From contig NZ_CP081294.1 of NCBI RefSeq assembly GCF_019711315.1, positions 682,001 to 746,000 on the forward strand: a DNA stretch of 64,000 nucleotides, given 5' to 3'. This DNA is from Qipengyuania gelatinilytica (lineage in GTDB: Bacteria; Pseudomonadota; Alphaproteobacteria; Sphingomonadales; Sphingomonadaceae). Below the pieces are notes generated by a model. The model saw only the letters and a list, made by a program, of their open reading frames with translations. It ran no database searches and was not told the origin of the DNA. This document shows positions 17,870 through 27,805 of this stretch, in pieces. The translations under genes were made by a program, and so were the position numbers. The stretch's first letter is position 1. Each line of letters starts with the position of its first letter.

Positions 17870-19003
17870 CTAATTCCCGAAGAAGGGAAGTTTGGCGATG
17901 TCGATGAAGGTGACGAAAACCATCAGCGCAAGCACGAGGGCTACGCCGGCCCTGTAGGCCACCTCCGTCGAGCGGGGTCCCAAGGGCTTCCGGCGGATTG
18001 CTTCTGCCGCGTAGAAAGCCAGGTGCCCGCCGTCGAGTGCCGGGATTGGCAGGAGGTTGATGAATGCCAAGTTAAGCGAGATCAGCGCTGCAAAGTTGAT
18101 GAAAGCAAGCGGTCCGAGGCTCAGTTGTTCGCCTGCAAACTTGCCGATCGTGACCGGTCCTCCCAGCTCTTTCACCGAGCGATCGCCGACGATGATTTGC
18201 TTGATCCCTGTCACCATCATGTCGACCAGCTTGCCGGTCTGGGTGACAGCGAGGCCCATGGATTCGATGATCCCCACATCCTCGAAAGCCAGCCCGTTCG
18301 AGTAGACACCGATGCGACCGATGCGCGATTCATTGCCGAAGCGGTCGGTCTCGGTCACATCGCCGATGGTGACCGGGATTTCGAGGGTTTCGTTTCCGCG
18401 CTCGACCTGCATTTCGATCGTACGGCCCGGATACATCAGGACCCGGTCCTGGATGTCCTGGAACTCGACCACCTGTTCGCCGTCGATCGCAACGATACGG
18501 TCGCCTTCGCGAAGGCCCGCGTCGCGTGCCACCGATTCCTCGGCAAAGCTGCGGACGATATTTGTCTGGTTGGGGTCTTCGGCCACCGGCTTGCCGTAAA
18601 GCGCGAAGAAACTGGCAAAGATCGCCAGCGTAATCAGGATATTGGCGGCAGGACCTGCGAAAACGATGAGCGCACGCTTCCACAGGGAGGCGTGGTGGAA
18701 GCTCCCGTCACGTTCTTCCGCGCTGGCTTTCTCGATCTGGTCGGGATGCGGGATGCTGGCAGGGTCCATGTCGCCCTTGAACTGGACGTATCCACCCAAC
18801 GGCAGCGCGCACAGCTTCCAGCGCGTGCCTCGCTTGTCGGTCCAGCCGAGCAATTCCTTGCCGAAACCGACGGAGAACGCTTCCGCCTTCACTCCGAACC
18901 AGCGTCCGACAAGATAGTGACCCAGCTCGTGCAGGGTAACCAACGGTCCCAGCAAAAGCGGGAAACCGATGAGATACATCCAGAAGGGGATCGATCCGTC
19001 CAA
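17870..19003 (-). CDS. rseP: Site-2 zinc metalloprotease RseP
   Basis: RseP cleaves anti-sigma and signal-peptide remnants inside the membrane. The 377-aa protein has HELGH (25-29) in TM1, one PDZ-like periplasmic domain (about 115-200, RDAGLREGDRIVAIDG), and the C-terminal NLLPIPALDGGH zinc-aspartate motif. E. coli RseP has two PDZ domains; this protein is shorter and appears to have one clear domain. Start TTG 19003 lies 2 nt after the dxr stop; ATG 18979 would shorten the N terminus by eight residues and is an alternative. Confidence 0.93.
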   Translation of the reverse strand: MDGSIPFWMYLIGFPLLLGPLVTLHELGHYLVGRWFGVKAEAFSVGFGKELLGWTDKRGTRWKLCALPLGGYVQFKGDMDPASIPHPDQIEKASAEERDGSFHHASLWKRALIVFAGPAANILITLAIFASFFALYGKPVAEDPNQTNIVRSFAEESVARDAGLREGDRIVAIDGEQVVEFQDIQDRVLMYPGRTIEMQVERGNETLEIPVTIGDVTETDRFGNESRIGRIGVYSNGLAFEDVGIIESMGLAVTQTGKLVDMMVTGIKQIIVGDRSVKELGGPVTIGKFAGEQLSLGPLAFINFAALISLNLAFINLLPIPALDGGHLAFYAAEAIRRKPLGPRSTEVAYRAGVALVLALMVFVTFIDIAKLPFFGN

Positions 19004-19005
19004 GG

Positions 19006-20163
19006 TCAGGCTTGCTCCATCATGGCGCTTGCGCGCATCCGCGCATCCTCGTCAACGCGCAGGACCTCTTCGAGGGTCCGCGGCGCAGCCGGAAGCTCTT
19101 TTTCCGTGAGGACGCGTTCAACCAATAGCGCAATGCGGCTGAACGGGATGTTACCTGCCAGGAATGAGGCCACTGCAACTTCGTTTGCAGCATTGAGCGT
19201 GGCCGGGGCCGCCCCGCCCGCCTGAGCCGCCTCGCGAGCGAGCCGGGTGGCGGGAAAGCGGTCTTCGTCAGGCTTGAAGAAGGTGAGTTCGCCGATTTCC
19301 GCAAGGTCGAGCGGGTCCATCGGCGTGTCCATCCGCGCAGGCCATGCAAGGCAGGATGCGATCGGCACGCGCATATCGGACGGACCGAGCTGCGCGAGCG
19401 TCGAGCCATCGCGATACTCGACCATCGAGTGGATCACGCTTTGCGGGTGAACCACGATGCGGATCTTGTCGAGGCCGACGGGAAACAGGTGATGCGCCTC
19501 GATCAGTTCGAGGCCCTTGTTGAACATGGTCGCGCTGTCGACGCTGATCTTCGCGCCCATGTCCCAGTTGGGATGCGCGATCGCCTGTGCAGGCGTCACC
19601 GTGTCGAGCTGCTCCTGCGGCCAGGTGCGCAAGGGGCCGCCGCTGGCCGTGAGAGTGATCGTGCGGACCTCGGACAGTTTGCCGCCCTGCAGGCATTGGA
19701 AGATCGCATTATGTTCGCTGTCGACGGGAAGGAGCGTGGCCTTGTGACGCTTTACCGCCTCGGTCATGACCTCGCCTGCGGAGACCAGCGCTTCCTTATT
19801 GGCGAGCGCGACGGTCGCGCCCTGCTCGATCGCCGCCATGACCGGGCCGAGCCCCGCGCAGCCGACAATGGCTGCCATCACGATATCGACGGGCCGCGAT
19901 GCCGCTTCGCACAGCGCCGCGCGGCCGGCCGCAGCCTCGATGTCCGATCCGGAGAGCGCCTGGCGCAAATCATCGAGGTGCGCTTCGTCGGCGATCACGG
20001 CGACCTTGGCACCGAATTCGCGGGCCAGCTTCGCCAGGTCAGTTACATTCGAATGCGCAGTCAGTGCTTCGACGCGCCATTCACCCCGGTTGCGCCGGAT
20101 GAGGTCGAGCGTCGAGGCTCCTACCGATCCGGTCGCGCCAAGGACGGTTATCGAACGGGTCAC
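19006..20163 (-). CDS. dxr: 1-deoxy-D-xylulose-5-phosphate reductoisomerase
   Basis: Dxr makes 2-C-methyl-D-erythritol 4-phosphate from DXP with NADPH, the committed step of the MEP isoprenoid pathway. The 385-aa protein has GATGSVG (9-15) for NADPH, ALANKEALVSAGE, and DSEHNAIFQCLQG metal/substrate motifs. Start GTG at 20163 overlaps the cdsA stop (GTGA). Its neighbour uppS consumes the farnesyl diphosphate derived from this pathway. Confidence 0.97.
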   Translation of the reverse strand: MTRSITVLGATGSVGASTLDLIRRNRGEWRVEALTAHSNVTDLAKLAREFGAKVAVIADEAHLDDLRQALSGSDIEAAAGRAALCEAASRPVDIVMAAIVGCAGLGPVMAAIEQGATVALANKEALVSAGEVMTEAVKRHKATLLPVDSEHNAIFQCLQGGKLSEVRTITLTASGGPLRTWPQEQLDTVTPAQAIAHPNWDMGAKISVDSATMFNKGLELIEAHHLFPVGLDKIRIVVHPQSVIHSMVEYRDGSTLAQLGPSDMRVPIASCLAWPARMDTPMDPLDLAEIGELTFFKPDEDRFPATRLAREAAQAGGAAPATLNAANEVAVASFLAGNIPFSRIALLVERVLTEKELPAAPRTLEEVLRVDEDARMRASAMMEQA

Positions 20164-20861
20164 AGGCTCGCACCCAGAAATGCGCCGGCAATCAGCACGA
20201 CCGGGATCATCCCGTCGGTCCGGTCGAAGAAACCGCCATGCCCCGGGATCAGATTCGAGCTGTCCTTCACTCCCGCTTTGCGCTTGAGCCAGCTTTCAAG
20301 GAAATCGCCTGCCTGCGCAGCAACCGCGAGAAGCGCTCCGATTGCCACGATCGTGCCGATCTCGCCCATCTCGAAGCCCATTGTGGTGGGCCCGCTGATC
20401 TGCCGCGCTGCGAAATAGATAAATGTGGCAAGCCATGCGCTTGCCCCGACGACGCCGCCGAGCAGTCCGGCCCAGGTCTTAGACGGGCTGATGCTTGGCG
20501 CGATCTTCGGCCCGCCAAGCGTACGGCCGAAGAAGTAGGCGAAAGTGTCGACAGCGATCACCGTGCCGACCACGCCCACGATCATTCCGGGTTGCAATTG
20601 CACGAGGATCAGGCCCGCAAGCACGATATAGGCTGTGCCCGCCGCAATCGCTACGAAGCGCGCAACCGGGCTTGCTGTTGCTTTCAGGACCAGCAGGATG
20701 AACTCGACGAGCGTGGCAATGACGACAGCGGCGATAAACAGGTCGAGCCACGGATCGCCCGCCATCAGCGCAGCAACCGCGACTGCAAGCATTACTGCGG
20801 CAGACAGCAACCTGATGGGCAAATCGACATTCTTGCCCTTCGCCGGAGCTTCACCTGCCAC
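20160..20861 (-). CDS. cdsA: Phosphatidate cytidylyltransferase CdsA
   Basis: CdsA makes CDP-diacylglycerol from phosphatidate and CTP, feeding pssA found elsewhere in this window. The 233-aa polytopic protein has the signature around SPSKTWAGLLGG and the C-terminal KDSSNLIPGHGGFFDRTDG, which holds the catalytic Asp residues. GTG 20861 is chosen because GGGAGAGG lies 8 nt upstream; it overlaps the end of uppS by 11 nt. A TTG at 20885 is a weaker alternative. Confidence 0.93.
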   Translation of the reverse strand: MAGEAPAKGKNVDLPIRLLSAAVMLAVAVAALMAGDPWLDLFIAAVVIATLVEFILLVLKATASPVARFVAIAAGTAYIVLAGLILVQLQPGMIVGVVGTVIAVDTFAYFFGRTLGGPKIAPSISPSKTWAGLLGGVVGASAWLATFIYFAARQISGPTTMGFEMGEIGTIVAIGALLAVAAQAGDFLESWLKRKAGVKDSSNLIPGHGGFFDRTDGMIPVVLIAGAFLGASL

Positions 20862-21537
20862 CAAATCGCCTCTCCCGGCCCGCAAACTGTTCTAGCGCAT
20901 CATGGAGGTGCGCTGGCGTGAAGTCGGGCCACAACACGTCGGTGAAGATCATTTCCGCATATGCGACCTGCCACAAGAGAAAATTGGACAGCCGGACCTC
21001 GCCGCTGGTGCGGATCAGCAGGTCGAGCGGCGGCAGGTCGGCGCTGTAGAGATTGGCAGCAAGCGTCTCTTCGGTAATCTCGCCCTGAGCCGCGGCAGCG
21101 CGTGCCGCTGCAGTAATCTCGGCATGCGCGCCATAGTTCAGCGCAACGGCCAACGTGCGCGAACCCTTGGCGGTTTGCGCCAGCGCATCCTCGAGCATTT
21201 CGACGATATCCGGCGCAAGCGATTGCCAGTCGCCAAGAATCTTCAGCTTCACATCATTGGCGATGAATTCAGGCAGGTCCGATTTGATGAACTTGCGCAT
21301 CAAATTCATCAGGTCGTCGACCTCGTCCTCTGGCCGCTTCCAGTTCTCGCTACTGAAGGCGTAGAGCGTCAGGCACTCGATCGAGGTGTCCTTGAGGCTG
21401 CGCACCAGTTCGCGCACAGCCTCCACGCCCTTGCGGTGCCCCATGACGCGCGGCAGGTGCTTGCGCTTGGCCCAGCGTCCGTTGCCATCCATGATGATGG
21501 CCACGTGGCGGGCGGTCTTGTCGGGGCTGTCAGCCAT
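20851..21537 (-). CDS. uppS: Undecaprenyl diphosphate synthase UppS
   Basis: UppS adds isopentenyl units in cis to farnesyl diphosphate to form the C55 lipid carrier of peptidoglycan synthesis. The 228 aa show the catalytic IIMDGNGRWAKR (D17), RVMGHRKG, LYAFSSENWKRP, and the C-terminal IRTSGEVRLSNFLLWQ motifs. It lies 36 bp after frr and overlaps cdsA. Standard length. Confidence 0.97.
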   Translation of the reverse strand: MADSPDKTARHVAIIMDGNGRWAKRKHLPRVMGHRKGVEAVRELVRSLKDTSIECLTLYAFSSENWKRPEDEVDDLMNLMRKFIKSDLPEFIANDVKLKILGDWQSLAPDIVEMLEDALAQTAKGSRTLAVALNYGAHAEITAAARAAAAQGEITEETLAANLYSADLPPLDLLIRTSGEVRLSNFLLWQVAYAEMIFTDVLWPDFTPAHLHDALEQFAGRERRFGGR

Positions 21538-21573
21538 GGCGGGAAATGAACGAAGAAAAGGTCGCCTGCGACC

Positions 21574-22131
21574 TTACTGCGTCATGATTTCCTTTTCCTT
21601 GGCCGATGCAGCGGTGTCGGCTTCGGCGACATACTTGTCGGTCAGTTTCTGGACCTCGTCTTCCGAACGCTTTCGCTCGTCTTCTGAGATTTCCTTCTTC
21701 TTCTCGTCTTCCTTGAGCGCTTCCATGCCGTCGCGGCGGACGTTGCGGATCGCGATCTTGGACTGCTCGGCATACTGGCCGGCCAGCTTGGCAAGGTCCT
21801 TGCGGCGCTCTTCGGTAAGGTCGGGCATCGGCAGGCGCACGTTCTGGCCGTCGATCATCGGGTTGAGGCCGAGGTTCGCCTTGGCGATACCCTTTTCCAC
21901 CGCGGTGACATTGGCCTTGTCCCACACCTGCACGCTGAGCATGCGCGGTTCGGGAGCCGAGACGGTCGCCACCTGGTTCAGCGGCATCATCGATCCGTAG
22001 ACTTCGACCACTACGGGATCGAGCAGGCTGGTATTCGCACGGCCCGTGCGCAGACCCGAAAGGTCGCCCTTCAGGCTCTCGATCGCGCCCTGCATGCGGC
22101 GTTCGATATCGGCTTTGTCGTACTTTGCCAT
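21574..22131 (-). CDS. frr: Ribosome recycling factor
   Basis: RRF splits post-termination ribosomes with EF-G. The 185-aa protein has the three-helix bundle and hinge domain of the family: [21 protein letters not shown] near the N terminus and [19 protein letters not shown] around residue 110. Position directly after pyrH (33 bp) is the standard bacterial arrangement. Confidence 0.97.
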   Translation of the reverse strand: MAKYDKADIERRMQGAIESLKGDLSGLRTGRANTSLLDPVVVEVYGSMMPLNQVATVSAPEPRMLSVQVWDKANVTAVEKGIAKANLGLNPMIDGQNVRLPMPDLTEERRKDLAKLAGQYAEQSKIAIRNVRRDGMEALKEDEKKKEISEDERKRSEDEVQKLTDKYVAEADTAASAKEKEIMTQ

Positions 22132-22164
22132 GATCGGCTTCCTCGTCTTGTCTGTTCGTTCGTC

Positions 22165-22890
22165 TTAAGCGGTGTGGTCGGTCACGACGGTCTGGGTACC
22201 CTCGCCCGAAAGAACCTTTGCGACATTGCCCTTCTCGCGGATCGAGAAGACCACGATGGGGATGTCGTTGTCACGGCACAATGCAACCGCACTCGCGTCC
22301 ATGACCTTGAGATCGTCCGCCAGCACTTTGCCGTAACTCACGGTTTCATAGCGCTTGGCATCGGCGTTCTTCTTGGGATCGCTATCGTAAACCCCGTCGA
22401 CGCTGGTCCCCTTGAGCAGCGCATCGCACTTCATTTCGGCCGCGCGCAGCGCAGCACCGCTGTCGGTGGTGAAATAGGGCGCGCCGACGCCAGCGGCGAA
22501 AATCACGATGCGACCCTTTTCAAGGTGACGTTCGGCGCGGCGACGGATCACCGGTTCGCAAACCTGGTCCATCTGCACTGCGCTCTGCACGCGGGTCTCG
22601 ACGCCGATCTGTTCGAGCGCGCTCTGCATCGCCAGCGCATTCATCACCGTGGCGAGCATGCCCATGTAATCGGCCTGCGCACGGTCCATGCCCTGCGCCG
22701 CCCCTGCCATCCCGCGGAAGATATTGCCGCCGCCGATGACGAGGCAGATTTCGAGACCCGTTTCCTTGGCCGCTTTCACTTCCTTGGCCAGCTCCAGCAC
22801 GAAGGCCGGATCGATCCCGGACTGCTGGTCCCCCATCAACACCTCGCCCGACAGCTTCAGGAGGACGCGGTTCATCTTGGGGAGGGTCAT
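22165..22890 (-). CDS. pyrH: Uridylate kinase PyrH
   Basis: PyrH phosphorylates UMP to UDP as a hexamer. The 241-aa amino-acid-kinase fold shows [17 protein letters not shown], and the [12 protein letters not shown] loop. ATG 22890 (MTLPKMNRV) is taken; the frame runs further upstream but without family similarity and with Arg/Ser-rich sequence. Unlike the common rpsB-tsf-pyrH-frr order, tsf is separated by about 2.5 kb with two opposite-strand genes. Confidence 0.96.
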   Translation of the reverse strand: MTLPKMNRVLLKLSGEVLMGDQQSGIDPAFVLELAKEVKAAKETGLEICLVIGGGNIFRGMAGAAQGMDRAQADYMGMLATVMNALAMQSALEQIGVETRVQSAVQMDQVCEPVIRRRAERHLEKGRIVIFAAGVGAPYFTTDSGAALRAAEMKCDALLKGTSVDGVYDSDPKKNADAKRYETVSYGKVLADDLKVMDASAVALCRDNDIPIVVFSIREKGNVAKVLSGEGTQTVVTDHTA

Positions 22891-23040
22891 GCAGGGCAAC
22901 TCTGTTTGTGGGGTTTGCGCGGCCTTAGAGCGCGAGCGCGCCGCTGCCAAGGGTGTGGAATGCGCAGTGTGTCGCATTCTTTCAAGCGCTGACGCGTACC
23001 GCTCGGCATGATATTCCTGTCGCAAGGGGAGATTGCCGTC

Positions 23041-24411
23041 GTGAGCGTCATCGTGGACGATCCCAAGCTGGTCTACCGCCGGACACTGTTGTTCTATGCA
23101 CTCACCACATTACCGATCGGTGCGATGGCGGTGTTCTTCCAGAACTATTTCTTCATCTACGCGACCGATGTGTTGCTGGTCGCGCCCGCTGCGGTCGGCA
23201 CCTTGCTGGCAGCTGCCCGCATCTACGACGGCGTCTCCGATGTCGCCATCGCCACATGGAGCGATCGCAGCGAGAGCAGGTACGGGCGTCGCAGACCCTT
23301 CATCCTCGTCGGCGGCCTCATGTGCTCCATGTTGTGGGCAGTCTTCCTCGTCCCGTCGGGCATGGGAGAATGGCAGACGATCGGCTGGCTATTCGTGGCG
23401 CTAATATGGATGCAGACCGCGACAACCCTTCGCTACATCCCAATCCGCGCGCTCGGCATCGAATCGGGGACGACGGCCAAGGCGCGCACCTTTTTCGGCA
23501 TCTTCATCCCCTTCATCACGATACCGATCGTGATAGCGGTAAATTTCGCCGGACAGGGCGCGCTGCAGGCGGACGATCCCAAGGCCGCGGTTGCACCCTG
23601 GTTCATCGGCCTGAGCGCGGCGACCGTGGTTCTGACGGTTGTCCTTTATCCGCTGCTAAAAGAGCTGCCCACGAACCATACCAGCGTCGAGCGCAACGTG
23701 TTCAAGATGCTGAAGGAGGTCCTCGGCGTCGGCTACCATCGACAACTGATCGGGGTACAATTCGCAGAAAGCTTCGCCTTTACCAGCCTCGCCTTCAGCG
23801 TTCCCTACATGCTGACCTACGTGATCGATCGTCCGGACATGATCGCGGTCATATTCGTCACGTATTTCGTGCTGCAGCGCATTACCGGATGGGGCTGGTA
23901 CGCGATGATTCCACGCTGGGGCATGCGCGCGATCTGGAGCAAGGGATTGAAGCTGTGGCTGCTGGTCTTCGCCATCATCCCGCTTACGCTGGTCTTCGGC
24001 TTCCCGGTCTTTGCGTTAGCGACGGCGATTGCAGGCGTCGCAGGGGGCGCGGCAGCGGTGAATTACGCGATGCTCGGCGATATCGCGGATTACGATGCGA
24101 AGGTTTCCGGTCGCGAGCGGCAGGGGATCTACATGACGATTTATCGCCTCGTTGGGAATATCGGCGGCGCGGCGACTGGTTTTGCGTTGGGCTGGCTGCT
24201 CCAGCTGAGCGGTTTCATAGCCAATGAGGAACAAGGCGAAATGGCGATCGGGGCGATTGTTACTTCGGCGAGTGTCCTGCCCTTCATCGGCGTGACGATC
24301 GGCGTCTGGCTGCTCTCGCGCTACAGGCTCTACGAGCGCGAAGGCATGACCGACGGGAGGGCTGCACCTGGTGCCGCCGGGCCGGAGCGCCCTCTGCCCG
24401 CAACCTCCTGA
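23041..24411 (+). CDS. MFS transporter of the GPH (glycoside-pentoside-hexuronide/MelB-like) type
   Basis: A 456-aa protein with about 12 transmembrane segments. The [19 protein letters not shown] and [13 protein letters not shown] segments match the MelB/GPH loop 2-3 motif (DxxxDPxxG-like and RxGRRRP), and the [20 protein letters not shown] segment matches the second half. GPH proteins often carry sugars with H+ or Na+. GTG 23041 has AGGGGAG 10 nt upstream; ATG 23008 is a longer alternative without a ribosome site. It is followed after 37 bp by an AraC-type regulator, probably its controller. Confidence 0.83.
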   Translation: MSVIVDDPKLVYRRTLLFYALTTLPIGAMAVFFQNYFFIYATDVLLVAPAAVGTLLAAARIYDGVSDVAIATWSDRSESRYGRRRPFILVGGLMCSMLWAVFLVPSGMGEWQTIGWLFVALIWMQTATTLRYIPIRALGIESGTTAKARTFFGIFIPFITIPIVIAVNFAGQGALQADDPKAAVAPWFIGLSAATVVLTVVLYPLLKELPTNHTSVERNVFKMLKEVLGVGYHRQLIGVQFAESFAFTSLAFSVPYMLTYVIDRPDMIAVIFVTYFVLQRITGWGWYAMIPRWGMRAIWSKGLKLWLLVFAIIPLTLVFGFPVFALATAIAGVAGGAAAVNYAMLGDIADYDAKVSGRERQGIYMTIYRLVGNIGGAATGFALGWLLQLSGFIANEEQGEMAIGAIVTSASVLPFIGVTIGVWLLSRYRLYEREGMTDGRAAPGAAGPERPLPATS

Positions 24412-24425
24412 ATTGACTTGCCCGC

Positions 24426-24448
24426 CGCGGCGCGCATGATGCGCCGCG
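24426..24448 (+). promoter_or_regulatory. Hairpin abutting the AraC-type gene start codon
   Basis: CGCGGCGC (24426-24433) and GCGCCGCG (24441-24448) are perfect 8-bp arms around a 7-nt loop, and the start codon begins at the next base, 24449. The core also reads as a palindrome GCGCAT-G-ATGCGC. No Shine-Dalgarno sequence is visible. In RNA this would bury the initiation region; in DNA it could be an operator. Function is inferred only. Confidence 0.5.
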
Positions 24449-25315
24449 ATGCAAATTCCCATTCGCATGTGCGATCCGCGCCTCGCCGGGTTCATCGATG
24501 TCTACGGGCATTGGCATATGCCTATGAAGGATATCGCCACCTTCTCTCCCGGCCTTATCGCCTTCAATCTTTCCGGCACCTACCTTGAAGTGAATGGCGA
24601 GCAGCGCACAGAACCCGTGCTGATGGGGATCGCGACCGATCCCACGCATATCCGGTATACGATAGGCGGCGGCGACATCGTCTCCCTGCGCGTAATGGCA
24701 AACGCCTATGATCGCCTGTTCGATATCGATCCATCGACGGAGACGGGGATCGTCGCCATGGACCCGAACGAGCATCCGCGTATTGTACGGATTTACGAGC
24801 GGCTGAAAGCCGTGCCCGCCACACCGCAAGCGTGGTTTGCCGCTCTCGACGAAGCGCTGCTGGAATTGCTGCCGCTCGCGACGCCCGCCGGATTGGTGGG
24901 CGAGATGTACGCGCTGGTACGCGATTCAGGCCGCGACTGGACGGTGGGGGAACTGGCTGAGCGGCTGGAATGCACGCCGCGCACGCTCGAACGCGCCTGC
25001 AAGCGCCGATATGGACGGACGCCGAAACGAATATTGCGGAGCATGCGACTGGGCCGGACACTCGAAATAGAGGCCCGGACGCAAGGGCGGATCGAGTTGG
25101 AGCCCGATTTTTCCTATGCCGACCTTCCGCATTACCTCAACGACCTGCGCCGCCATTCCGGCCTCAATCGCGGCGAGCTTCAGGACGATGCGCTCCAGGG
25201 TCACAATTTTCCCTATCGCTATCTCTGGCCCGACGGCACCGCCGCCGAAACACCGGAGCAACTCGCCCAGTGGCAAGCCGAAATGCGCCGAAGGTGGCTG
25301 CAATACGAGGGTTAA
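24449..25315 (+). CDS. AraC-family transcriptional regulator
   Basis: A 288-aa protein with an N-terminal sensing region (about 1-110), including a cupin-like CDPRLAGFIDVYGHW stretch, and a C-terminal double HTH (about 170-255: WTVGELAERLECTPRTLERACKRRYGRTPKRILR). The second HTH is partly divergent (DFSYADLPHYLNDLRRHSGL). It follows the MFS gene on the same strand, so the pair is probably a transporter-regulator unit inserted between tsf and pyrH. The start codon lacks a visible ribosome site and is preceded by a hairpin. ATG 24467 is an alternative start. Confidence 0.8.
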   Translation: MQIPIRMCDPRLAGFIDVYGHWHMPMKDIATFSPGLIAFNLSGTYLEVNGEQRTEPVLMGIATDPTHIRYTIGGGDIVSLRVMANAYDRLFDIDPSTETGIVAMDPNEHPRIVRIYERLKAVPATPQAWFAALDEALLELLPLATPAGLVGEMYALVRDSGRDWTVGELAERLECTPRTLERACKRRYGRTPKRILRSMRLGRTLEIEARTQGRIELEPDFSYADLPHYLNDLRRHSGLNRGELQDDALQGHNFPYRYLWPDGTAAETPEQLAQWQAEMRRRWLQYEG

Positions 25316-25361
25316 CGTGTGTTCATTAGGTCGGCCGAATTGGCATGGTGCCCACGAAAAA

Positions 25362-25387
25362 GGCCGCCGAAGCGAACTCCGGCGGCC
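25362..25387 (-). terminator. Rho-independent terminator of rpsB-tsf
   Basis: GGCCGCCG (25362-25369) pairs with CGGCGGCC (25380-25387) around a 10-nt loop. On the minus strand the stem is followed by CCTTTTTCG, giving a T-run in the direction of tsf. It lies 28 bp beyond the tsf stop and 47 bp beyond the convergent AraC-type gene. Confidence 0.82.
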
Positions 25388-25414
25388 CAATTCGTGTAGG
25401 AAGCTCTCTGGCGC

Positions 25415-26341
25415 TTAGCCAGCGACAGCAGCTGCCACTTCTGCAGCGAAGTCGCTTTCTTCCTTCTCGATGCCTTCGCCGAGCTGGAAGCGGACGTAGT
25501 CCACCAGTTCGACCTTGGCGCCAACGTCCTTGCCAGCCTGCTCGACGACCTGTGCGATCGGCGTCTTGTTGTCGATCACGTAGATCTGGCTGAGGAGCGC
25601 GTTTTCCTTGGCGTATTTGGCCACTGCGCCTTCGACCATCTTTTCCTGGACGTTGTCGGGCTTGCCGCTTTCGGCAGCCTTTTCCTGGGCGATGGCACGT
25701 TCACGTGCGATCACGTCGGCGTCGAGACCTTCAGCGGTGAGAGCCTGCGGGAAAGCAGCAGCGATGTGCATGCCGAGCTTCTTGCCGAGTTCTTCCAGCT
25801 TGGCCTTGTCGCCTTCGCTTTCGAGCGCAACGAGAACGCCGATCTTGCCGAGGTCCGATGCGACAGCGTTGTGCATGTAGGGCACGATCACGCCGTTGGT
25901 GACCGAAACGGTCTTCATGCGGCGGATCTGCTGGTTTTCACCGATCGTGGCGACGTTGTCGGTCAGCTTTTCGGCGACGGTGCCGCCTTCGGGATAGCCG
26001 GCAGCCTTGAGGGCTTCGACATCGTCACCGTCCACGCCGAGCGCGACAGCGGTGGTCTTGCGGACGAAGTCCTGAAACTTGTCGTTCTTCGCAACGAAGT
26101 CGGTTTCCGAGTTCACTTCGACGGCAACGCCCTTCGTGCTTTCGACGGCGAGACCGACGAGACCTTCGGCCGCGGTACGGCTCGACTTCTTCTGGGCGGT
26201 GGCGAGACCCTTGGCGCGCAGTGCGTCGACTGCGGCTTCGATATCGCCGTTTGCGGCTTCGAGCGCCTTCTTGGCGTCCATCATGCCCGCGCCGGTCTTC
26301 TCGCGCAGGGCCTTTACGTCAGCAGCAGTGAATGCAGCCAT
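25415..26341 (-). CDS. tsf: Translation elongation factor Ts
   Basis: EF-Ts exchanges GDP on EF-Tu. The 308-aa protein has the N-terminal UBA-like domain ([20 protein letters not shown]), the TDFVAKND motif (80-87) that contacts EF-Tu, and the core repeats with [15 protein letters not shown]. It follows rpsB after 117 bp, and a hairpin terminator follows the stop. Normal size. Confidence 0.98.
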   Translation of the reverse strand: MAAFTAADVKALREKTGAGMMDAKKALEAANGDIEAAVDALRAKGLATAQKKSSRTAAEGLVGLAVESTKGVAVEVNSETDFVAKNDKFQDFVRKTTAVALGVDGDDVEALKAAGYPEGGTVAEKLTDNVATIGENQQIRRMKTVSVTNGVIVPYMHNAVASDLGKIGVLVALESEGDKAKLEELGKKLGMHIAAAFPQALTAEGLDADVIARERAIAQEKAAESGKPDNVQEKMVEGAVAKYAKENALLSQIYVIDNKTPIAQVVEQAGKDVGAKVELVDYVRFQLGEGIEKEESDFAAEVAAAVAG

Positions 26342-26458
26342 GATGATTTCCTTCTTGGTATCTTGAATGCGTAGGCACCGGGCCTGCTGTGGTCAGCGGC
26401 CCGGCGCTTAATTCGCCTGTGTGACGGGAGCGTTGCGCTCCCGCCTCACGAATGGGCC

Positions 26459-27208
<750 letters not shown>

Positions 27209-27431
27209 GGTCATTTCCTTTCCGGTTGTACCTCTGGAAGACTGGAACCCGTGATGCGGAGTATCCCGCGATCGGGCACCGGTATGAGCGCCTTCCATGT
27301 GGATTTGCCCGCCCTTCGAAACAGCCCGAATTGGCCGATTCCATGGGGGACGGCGCGCGCATAGCGGCCTTTTCCGGACAAATCCAGACTCAATTCACCG
27401 ACAAAAAAGGGAATCCGACCGCAAAAAGCGC

Positions 27432-27457
27432 TTGACAGGCCGGAACAAAACGAGAAC
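27432..27457 (+). promoter_or_regulatory. Promoter -35 element with overlapping LexA-type operator
   Basis: TTGACA at 27432-27437 is a perfect -35 hexamer. GAAC at 27443-27446 and GAAC at 27454-27457 are separated by exactly 7 bases, the complement of the GTTC-N7-GTTC box bound by alphaproteobacterial LexA. It lies where a -10 spacer would be (17 nt on is AACATT, 27455-27460). The same site also contains the palindrome GAGAAC-ATT-GTTCTC (27452-27466). The next + strand gene is the 80-aa membrane protein at 27563. Known: LexA box form. Inferred: control of that gene. Confidence 0.68.
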
Positions 27458-27517
27458 ATTGTTCTCATCGCCGGAACACCCGGCGGGCATTAGGGGTTTT
27501 CCCGTAAACTTACCCCG

Positions 27518-27541
27518 CCTGTCAACAGCTTTGTCGACAGG
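27518..27541 (+). promoter_or_regulatory. Leader hairpin before the small membrane protein
   Basis: CCTGTC (27518-27523) and GACAGG (27536-27541) form a 6-bp stem, extendable by imperfect pairs, in the leader between the LexA-type operator and the ribosome site (AGGAG, 27550-27554). It has no T-run and so is not a terminator. It may shape the mRNA leader; the function is unknown. Confidence 0.35.
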
Positions 27542-27562
27542 CCCGGGGCAGGAGATGAAACG

Positions 27563-27805
27563 ATGTTCGCACTGTTCCTTTTCGCTGCTTTCGCTCTCGC
27601 CGGCCTGGTGACGATTGCCGTGCTCGCCGATAGCGGACTGCGCTGGTGGTCCGCTTTCGGCATGCTGCGGATGCGCCTGAAGCAGGGATACGCCAGCGCG
27701 CCGGCCGGGCAGCGTCCGCGTTCGCTTGCAGAAGGTTCGCTGGGTTATGCCCGTGCGCGGACGGGCGCTAGGGTTATCCGGCAGACGACGCGGCGCGCCG
27801 CTTGA
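27563..27805 (+). CDS. Small membrane protein, candidate SOS-controlled
   Basis: An 80-aa protein not assigned to any family by eye. Residues 2-24 form one hydrophobic helix (LFLFAAFALAGLVTIAVLA), followed by a basic cytosolic tail with many Arg/Lys and small residues. ATG has AGGAG 8 nt upstream. The LexA-type box and TTGACA about 105-130 bp upstream suggest induction by DNA damage. Small single-helix SOS proteins such as Caulobacter SidA block division, and this protein has the same architecture but no clear sequence match. The 3' end overlaps the convergent pssA by 32 nt. Confidence 0.65.
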   Translation: MFALFLFAAFALAGLVTIAVLADSGLRWWSAFGMLRMRLKQGYASAPAGQRPRSLAEGSLGYARARTGARVIRQTTRRAA

